In this document: positions 59,605 through 64,000 of the stretch, in pieces | Layout of the letters: every line of letters starts with the position of its first letter | Numbering within the stretch: the first letter of the stretch is position 1 | NCBI RefSeq assembly: GCF_000236585.1 | Contig: NC_017278.1 | Coordinates: forward strand, 1,426,001 to 1,490,000 | DNA from: Thermus sp. CCB_US3_UF1 | Lineage (GTDB): Bacteria; Deinococcota; Deinococci; Deinococcales; Thermaceae | Direction of reading: 5' to 3' | DNA: 64,000 nt | Notes under the pieces: generated by a model | What the model saw: the letters and a program-made list of their open reading frames with translations, nothing else | Told to the model about the DNA's origin: nothing | Database searches by the model: none | Position numbers and translations under genes: made by a program

Positions 59605-59972
59605 AGGCCCGGCTCCGCCTCACCCTCAACGGACACCCCCCGGGGGACCTGCCCCTCGAGGCCCACTGGGAAAGGGACCGGCTCCAGGGCGTGCTGCGCC
59701 AGGAAAACCCGGTCCTGGGCGAGCTGGTCCTCCCCTTCGCCTGCCGGCTGGAAGGGGAACGGCTCCGTCCCCTCCCCCTACCCCCCCCTTGCCTGCGGCT
59801 GGAAGGCCGGGCCCGTCCGGTCCGGGAGGGCCTGGAACTGGACCTGGACTTGGAACTGGTCCTCCCCCCGGGGCGCACCTGGGGGGAACGGGCTTTCGCC
59901 CGGATCGTGGAAACCCTCTTCCTGCGCCACCTGGCAAGCGCCCTTTCCCCAAGGGCGGGCTCTCCGGTATAG
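59601..59972 (+). CDS. Small protein of unknown function (possibly DUF3809-like)
   Basis: 123 aa. Beta-rich, with LRLTLNGHPPGDLPLEAHWERDRLQGVL at the start and RTWGERAFARIVETLFLRHLASAL as a C-terminal helix, the look of small polyketide-cyclase/START-like proteins. DUF3809 of Deinococcus-Thermus is a candidate family by memory only. Coupled to the preceding 69-aa gene. Confidence 0.65.
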   Translation: MKARLRLTLNGHPPGDLPLEAHWERDRLQGVLRQENPVLGELVLPFACRLEGERLRPLPLPPPCLRLEGRARPVREGLELDLDLELVLPPGRTWGERAFARIVETLFLRHLASALSPRAGSPV

Positions 59973-59973
59973 T
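59968..59973 (+). promoter_or_regulatory. -10 TATAGT of the UPF0173 hydrolase
   Basis: TATAGT overlaps the stop codon of the preceding gene; transcript start near 59980, just before AAAGGAGGT. Confidence 0.5.
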
Positions 59974-59993
59974 GCCCTCTAAAGGAGGTGCCT

Positions 59994-60668
59994 ATGCTGG
60001 AGATCCGGTACCTGGGCCACTCGGCGGTCTGGCTTTCCGACGGCAAGACCAAGGTGGTCGTTGACCCCTTCCTCACGGGAAACCCCATGGCGGCCCTAGG
60101 GGTGGCGGAGGTACAGGCGGACCTGATCCTGGTCACCCACGCCCATGGGGACCACTTTGGCGACAGCGTGGCCCTTTCCAAAAAGGGCGGGGTGGTGGTC
60201 TCCACCTTTGAGATCGCCACCTATGCGGAAAAGCACGGGGCCAAGAGCGTGCCCATGAACCTCGGCGGCACCTACCGCTTCCCCGGAGGGTGGCTCAAGT
60301 GGGTCCCGGCCTGGCACTCCTCCAGCTTCCCCGACGGCACCTACGGGGGGATGCCCATGGGGGTGGTGGTGGAACTGGGAGGCAAGCGGGTCTACCACGC
60401 GGGGGACACCGCCCTCTTTTCCGACATGCGCCTGGTGGGAGAGATGGGCCTGGACCTGGCCTTCTTGCCCATCGGCGACCACTTCACCATGGGCCCGGAA
60501 GACGCCCTAAGGGCCCTGGAACTCCTGAGGCCCAAGGCGGTGGTGCCCATCCACTACAACACCTTCCCCCCCATCCAGCAAGACGGGGAGGCCTTCGCCC
60601 AAAAGGCCCAGGAAAAGGGCGTGGCCGGCCACGCCTTGAAGCCGGGAGGGGTCCTGGTCCTTGAGTAG
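59994..60668 (+). CDS. UPF0173-family metallo-beta-lactamase-fold hydrolase
   Basis: 224 aa from the ATG at 59994 (AGGAGGTG upstream; the in-frame GTG overlaps that site). LEIRYLGHSAVWLSDGKTKVVVDPFLTGNP, THAHGDHFGD (HxHxDH), VPAWHSS, YHAGDTALFSDM and PIHYNTFPPI are the UPF0173/RnzL-like signatures. Cytosolic, two-metal; the natural substrate is not known. Overlaps the kinase gene by eight bases. Confidence 0.93.
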   Translation: MLEIRYLGHSAVWLSDGKTKVVVDPFLTGNPMAALGVAEVQADLILVTHAHGDHFGDSVALSKKGGVVVSTFEIATYAEKHGAKSVPMNLGGTYRFPGGWLKWVPAWHSSSFPDGTYGGMPMGVVVELGGKRVYHAGDTALFSDMRLVGEMGLDLAFLPIGDHFTMGPEDALRALELLRPKAVVPIHYNTFPPIQQDGEAFAQKAQEKGVAGHALKPGGVLVLE

Positions 60669-61488
60669 CCTAAGGCGCAAAGACTTCCGCCTCCTCATGC
60701 TCCTGGGCCTGGGGCAGACCGCCCAAGTCTACCTGGCAGAAGGCCCCAAGGGGGAGCGGGTGGCCCTCAAGCTGCCCCGCAAGGAGGTGCGCCAGAACCC
60801 GAAGCTGGCCGAGCGCTTCGCCCGGGAGGTGGCCTTCGCCCTTTCCCTCAAGCATCCCCACCTGGTGCGGGGCCTCCACGGGGTGCCCGTGGGCGAGGAG
60901 GCCTTTTTGGCCCTGGAGTACCTGGAAGGGGGCACCCTGGAGGAGCGCCTCCTCCAGGGCCCCCTGCCCCGGGAGGAGGCGGTGAGGGCCCTCCTGGAGG
61001 TGGGAGAGGCCCTCCTTTTCCTCCACAGCAAGGGCCTCCTCCACCAGGACGTGAAGCCCTCCAACGTCTTCGTCACCCCTGAGGGGTACAAGCTGGGGGA
61101 TCTGGGTACCCTGCGCCTCCTGGAGGACCGGAGTCCCGAGTACGCGGGAAGCCCCCACTACCTGGCCCCCGAGCTCTTCCTGGGTGGCCTGCCCACCCCC
61201 AAGAGCGAGGCCTACAGCTTCGGCGTCATGGCCTACGAGCTTCTCACGGGCCGCCGGCCCTTCCGGGGAGAGAGCCTCGAGGAGCTGAGGAACGCCCACC
61301 TCTTCCTCCCCCCACCCCCCACCCACCTCCCCCCGAGGCTGGACCGGGCCCTAAGGCGCCTCCTGGCCAAGCGCCCAGAGGAACGCTTGGACCTCAAGGA
61401 GTTCCTAGAGGTGCTGCGCTACCCCGAAGGCCCCCCTAAGGGGGAAAACCCACAAAAGCCCCGGCGGTTTCCCTTCTGGAGGAAATAG
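60661..61488 (+). CDS. Serine/threonine protein kinase with altered HRD and DFG motifs
   Basis: 275 aa, TTG start. Gly loop LGLGQTAQVYLAEG, Lys37 in VALKLP, catalytic loop LLHQDVKPSNVF (residues 126-137) with Gln instead of Arg in HRD, metal motif DLG (147-149) in place of DFG, short activation segment, then SPHYLAPE and a DxxSFG-like segment (EAYSFGVMAYELLTGRRPF). All catalytic residues (Lys, Asp, Asn, Asp) are present, so it may be active. No membrane helix and no PASTA domains: a small soluble kinase. The C-terminal tail is basic. Confidence 0.92.
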   Translation: MSSLRRKDFRLLMLLGLGQTAQVYLAEGPKGERVALKLPRKEVRQNPKLAERFAREVAFALSLKHPHLVRGLHGVPVGEEAFLALEYLEGGTLEERLLQGPLPREEAVRALLEVGEALLFLHSKGLLHQDVKPSNVFVTPEGYKLGDLGTLRLLEDRSPEYAGSPHYLAPELFLGGLPTPKSEAYSFGVMAYELLTGRRPFRGESLEELRNAHLFLPPPPTHLPPRLDRALRRLLAKRPEERLDLKEFLEVLRYPEGPPKGENPQKPRRFPFWRK

Positions 61489-61490
61489 GT

Positions 61491-63389
61491 ATGGAACCCG
61501 TCTGGTACCCCGATCCCCAAGCCGCCCAAGACACCCGGCTTTTCCGCTTCATGGCCTCCTTGGGCTTCCAGGACTACGAGGCCTTCTACCGCTACAGCGT
61601 GGAGGAGGCCGAGGACTTCTACCGCCGCTTCTTCGCCCAGCTGGACCTGCCCTGGCGCAGGCCCTACGCCCAGGTGCTGGAGGGAGGTTTCCCCTTCCCC
61701 CGGTTTTTCCCCGGGGGAAGGCTCAACCTGGTGGAGGCGGCCCTGCGCCACCCCGAGGACCGGCTGGCCCTCCTGCACGAGACGGAGGAAGGAGAGGTCC
61801 GCGCCCTCACCTACGGGGAGCTCAAGGCCGAGGTGGCCCGGGTGGCCGCGGGGCTCCGGGCCCTAGGGGTAGGGCGGGGGGAGCGGGTGGGGCTTTGGCT
61901 GCCCATGGGCCTCGAGGCCGCCGTCCTCCTCCTGGCCACCGCCTGGCTTGGGGCCATCGCCATCCCCATCTTCTCCGGCTATGCCGCCGAGGCCGCCGCC
62001 TTACGGCTAAGGGACGGGGAGGCCAGGCTCCTGGCGGTGCAGGACGGCTTCCACCGCCGGGGCAGGCGGGTGGAGCTCCTGGGGGAGGCCCGCAAGGCCC
62101 TGGGCCTCGCGGGGACCCCCAGCCTCCTGGTGGTCCGCCGCCTGGGCCTACCCCTCCAGCCGGGGGAGGCGGACTACGGGGCCCTGGCCGGGGAGGCCTT
62201 CCCCCCGGAGGAGATGGAGAGCATGGACCCCTTCATGCTCATCTACACCTCGGGGACCACGGGCCGGCCCAAGGGTACGGTCCACTACCACGCGGGCTTC
62301 CCCCTGAAGGCCGCCCTGGACCTGGCCCTCCTCTTTGACCTCCGGGAAGGGGACCGCCTCTTCTGGTTCACCGACCTGGGCTGGATGATGGGCCCCTGGG
62401 CCATCCTGGGAGGGCTCCTTTTGGGGGGGACGGTTTTCCTTTACGACGGGGCCCCCGACCACCCGGGGCCCGGGCGCCTGTGGCGGATGGTGGAGGCCCA
62501 CCGCCTCACCCACCTGGGCCTCTCCCCCACCCTGGTGCGGGCCCTCCTTCCCTTGGGGGAGGAACCGGTGCGGGGCCACGACCTCTCCTCCTTGCGGGTC
62601 TTGGGCTCCACCGGGGAGCCCTGGAACCTCGAGGCCTACCTCTGGTTCTTCCGGGTGGTGGGGGAGGGGAAGCGGCCCATCGTCAACTACTCTGGGGGCA
62701 CGGAGGTCTCGGGGGGGATCCTGGGGAACGTCCTCCTCAAACCCATCAAGCCCATGGGCTTCAACACCGCCGTTCCCGGCATGCGGGCCGCCGTCTTGGA
62801 CGAGGCGGGCAGGCCGGTGGTGGGCCGGGTGGGGGAGCTGGCCGTCCTTGGGCCCTGGCCGGGGATGACCCGGGGCTTCTGGCGGGACGAGGCCCGCTAC
62901 CTGGAGGCCTACTTCGCCAAGATCCCTGGGGTCTGGGTCCACGGGGACTTCGCCCTTATGGACGAGGAGGGGCATTTCTTCATCCTGGGCCGCTCCGACG
63001 ACACCCTGAAGGTGGCGGGCAAGCGGGTGGGGCCAGCCGAGGTGGAGACCGCGGCCACCGGCCACCCCGCCCTTAGGGAGTGCGCCGCCATCGGCATCCC
63101 TCACCCCGTCAAGGGGGAGGCCATCGTTCTCTTCGCCGTGGTCAAGCCAGGGGTGGAACCCGGGCCCGAGCTGGCGGAGGCGGTGGCCGACCGGGTGGCC
63201 GAGGCCCTGGGGAAGCCCCTCAGGCCGGAGCGGGTCCTTTTCGTGCCCGACCTGCCCAAGACCCGCAACGCCAAGGTGATGCGCCGCCTGATCCGCGCCG
63301 CCTACCTGGGCCAGGACCCCGGGGACCTTTCCGCCCTGGAAAACCCCGAGGCGGTGGAGGCCATCCGGCGGGTGGCCCAAGGGGGTTAG
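61491..63389 (+). CDS. AMP-forming acyl-CoA synthetase (acetyl-CoA synthetase-like)
   Basis: 632 aa. N-terminal ACS-type cap (about 20-60), P-loop-like YTSGTTGRPKG near 252, GGTEVSGG, HGDFALMDEEGHFFILGRSDDTLKVAGKRVGPAEVE (hinge and A8) and C-terminal KTRNAKVMRRLIR with the adenylation lysine near 593. ADP/AMP ligase that makes acyl-CoA via acyl-AMP; closest by eye to the acetyl/propionyl/acetoacetyl-CoA synthetase group. Three bases after the kinase gene, so a kinase-linked control is possible but unproven. Confidence 0.93.
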   Translation: MEPVWYPDPQAAQDTRLFRFMASLGFQDYEAFYRYSVEEAEDFYRRFFAQLDLPWRRPYAQVLEGGFPFPRFFPGGRLNLVEAALRHPEDRLALLHETEEGEVRALTYGELKAEVARVAAGLRALGVGRGERVGLWLPMGLEAAVLLLATAWLGAIAIPIFSGYAAEAAALRLRDGEARLLAVQDGFHRRGRRVELLGEARKALGLAGTPSLLVVRRLGLPLQPGEADYGALAGEAFPPEEMESMDPFMLIYTSGTTGRPKGTVHYHAGFPLKAALDLALLFDLREGDRLFWFTDLGWMMGPWAILGGLLLGGTVFLYDGAPDHPGPGRLWRMVEAHRLTHLGLSPTLVRALLPLGEEPVRGHDLSSLRVLGSTGEPWNLEAYLWFFRVVGEGKRPIVNYSGGTEVSGGILGNVLLKPIKPMGFNTAVPGMRAAVLDEAGRPVVGRVGELAVLGPWPGMTRGFWRDEARYLEAYFAKIPGVWVHGDFALMDEEGHFFILGRSDDTLKVAGKRVGPAEVETAATGHPALRECAAIGIPHPVKGEAIVLFAVVKPGVEPGPELAEAVADRVAEALGKPLRPERVLFVPDLPKTRNAKVMRRLIRAAYLGQDPGDLSALENPEAVEAIRRVAQGG

Positions 63390-63393
63390 GCCG

Positions 63394-64000
63394 GTGCGCC
63401 CCTGGGCCCTCCTCCTCCTGCTGGGCCTGGCCTGGGCCGCCCCCCTGGAGGAGGCGCGGGCCCTCTACGCCCGGGGAGAGGTGGGGGCGGCCCTGGAACG
63501 CCTCCTGCCCCTCCTGGAGGGGTATGACCCCCCGGAGGAGGCCCTCTTGCTGGCGGGCTTGGCCCAATACCGCCTGGGGCGCCTGGAGAAGGCCCTCTTC
63601 ACCTTCAGCCGCCTGGTGGGCCTCCTGAAGGGCGGGGGCGAGGCCCTCTACGGCTTCGGCTTGGTCCTGAGGGCCCTAGGGGACCTCGAGGGGGCAAGAA
63701 GCGCCCTGGAGGGGGCGAGGAGGCAGGGCTACCCGGAGGCCGAGGCCATCCTGAAAACCCTCCCCCCACCCCTGCCCCCCAGCCCCAAGGCCCGGAAGGC
63801 CCCACCCCCCTTCGCCGCCCAAGAAGGGCGCTTCCTGGTGGGGGGGCAGCCCCTCCAGGTGCGGGGGGTGAACCTGGGGGTGGCCCTGCCGGGGCGTTTC
63901 CCCGCCGAGTTCCCCGAGGAAGAAGCCCTTTACCGGGCCTGGCTAGAGCTCCTCTCGGCCATGGGGGCCAACGCCGTACGCACCTATACCCTGCTGCCCC
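63394..64000 (+). CDS. Exported TPR-like protein with a glycosidase-like domain, 5' part (3' end outside window)
   Basis: The GTG at 63394 starts a frame open to the window end (202 codons). Signal peptide MRPWALLLLLGLAWAAP. Residues about 18-115 form two or three TPR-like helix pairs (EEARALYARGEVGAALERLLPLLEG; EEALLLAGLAQYRLGRLEKALFTFSRLV; GEALYGFGLVLRALGDLEGARSALEGARRQ). A Pro-rich linker (about 120-140) leads to PLQVRGVNLGVALPG ... WLELLSAMGANAVRTYTLLP, the usual start of a glycoside-hydrolase TIM barrel (GH5/GH2-like). An unusual fusion. Confidence 0.75.
   Translation, partial: MRPWALLLLLGLAWAAPLEEARALYARGEVGAALERLLPLLEGYDPPEEALLLAGLAQYRLGRLEKALFTFSRLVGLLKGGGEALYGFGLVLRALGDLEGARSALEGARRQGYPEAEAILKTLPPPLPPSPKARKAPPPFAAQEGRFLVGGQPLQVRGVNLGVALPGRFPAEFPEEEALYRAWLELLSAMGANAVRTYTLLP

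Overview
The window comes from a Thermus-type bacterium. The evidence is very high G+C with strong G/C at third codon positions, an anti-Gre factor Gfh1 next to lysS, a V-type rather than F-type ATPase operon with the divergent rRNA methylase rlmO beside it, a single-chain secDF, and many genes whose start codon lies 6-8 bases after a -10 hexamer (leaderless mRNAs). From memory the proteins resemble those of Thermus thermophilus without matching them exactly, so I do not name a species. There is no tRNA, rRNA, CRISPR array, prophage or large island. The only mobile element is one IS4-family insertion.

Layout. 1-3.8 kb: nfeD (5' cut), floA, a proline-rich membrane protein, phoH, ybeY, dgkA. 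3.8-7.05 kb: a zinc-finger-like protein, gfh1, lysS and a cation efflux gene. 7.1-10.9 kb: methylmalonyl-CoA mutase large subunit, interrupted by a 1179-bp IS with a 9-bp target duplication, then an intact B12-binding subunit and a thioesterase. 10.8-14.3 kb (minus): coiled-coil protein, Tat-exported metallo-beta-lactamase-fold protein, large vWA protein. 14.3-17.4 kb (minus): ribD-ribE-ribBA under an FMN riboswitch. 17.4-17.9 kb: tmRNA. 17.98-21.85 kb: rimP-nusA-ylxR-infB plus a small exported protein. 21.9-25.2 kb: secDF and an unknown exported protein. 25.2-29.7 kb: 3-hydroxybutyrate dehydrogenase facing a minus-strand acyl-CoA degradation operon. 29.8-33.3 kb: lepA, an orphan histidine kinase, serine dehydratase beta. 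33.3-36.7 kb: a multi-pass membrane protein, an aldolase and a LEA-type lipoprotein. 36.7-38.4 kb (minus): corC-like gene and cdd. 38.4-46.3 kb: marR, two TolC-like proteins, adaptor, RND pump, hydrolase. 46.6-49.3 kb: aconitase. 49.4-57.8 kb (minus): nine-gene V-ATPase operon. 57.8-64 kb: rlmO, small unknowns, an UPF0173 hydrolase, a Ser/Thr kinase, an acyl-CoA synthetase, and the start of a TPR-glycosidase-like gene.

Most of the window is core metabolism and information processing. The points that stand out are: the precise IS disruption of methylmalonyl-CoA mutase; an FMN riboswitch whose closing P1 helix contains the ribD Shine-Dalgarno; a 17-bp spacer carrying two overlapping -10 elements for two divergent leaderless genes; a second TolC-like gene that appears to lack the beta-barrel strands; and a palindromic octamer CCTCGAGG present about 45 times. 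I saw no defence or other wholly new multi-gene system. The least explained gene group is the 33.3-36.7 kb membrane protein/aldolase/lipoprotein set.
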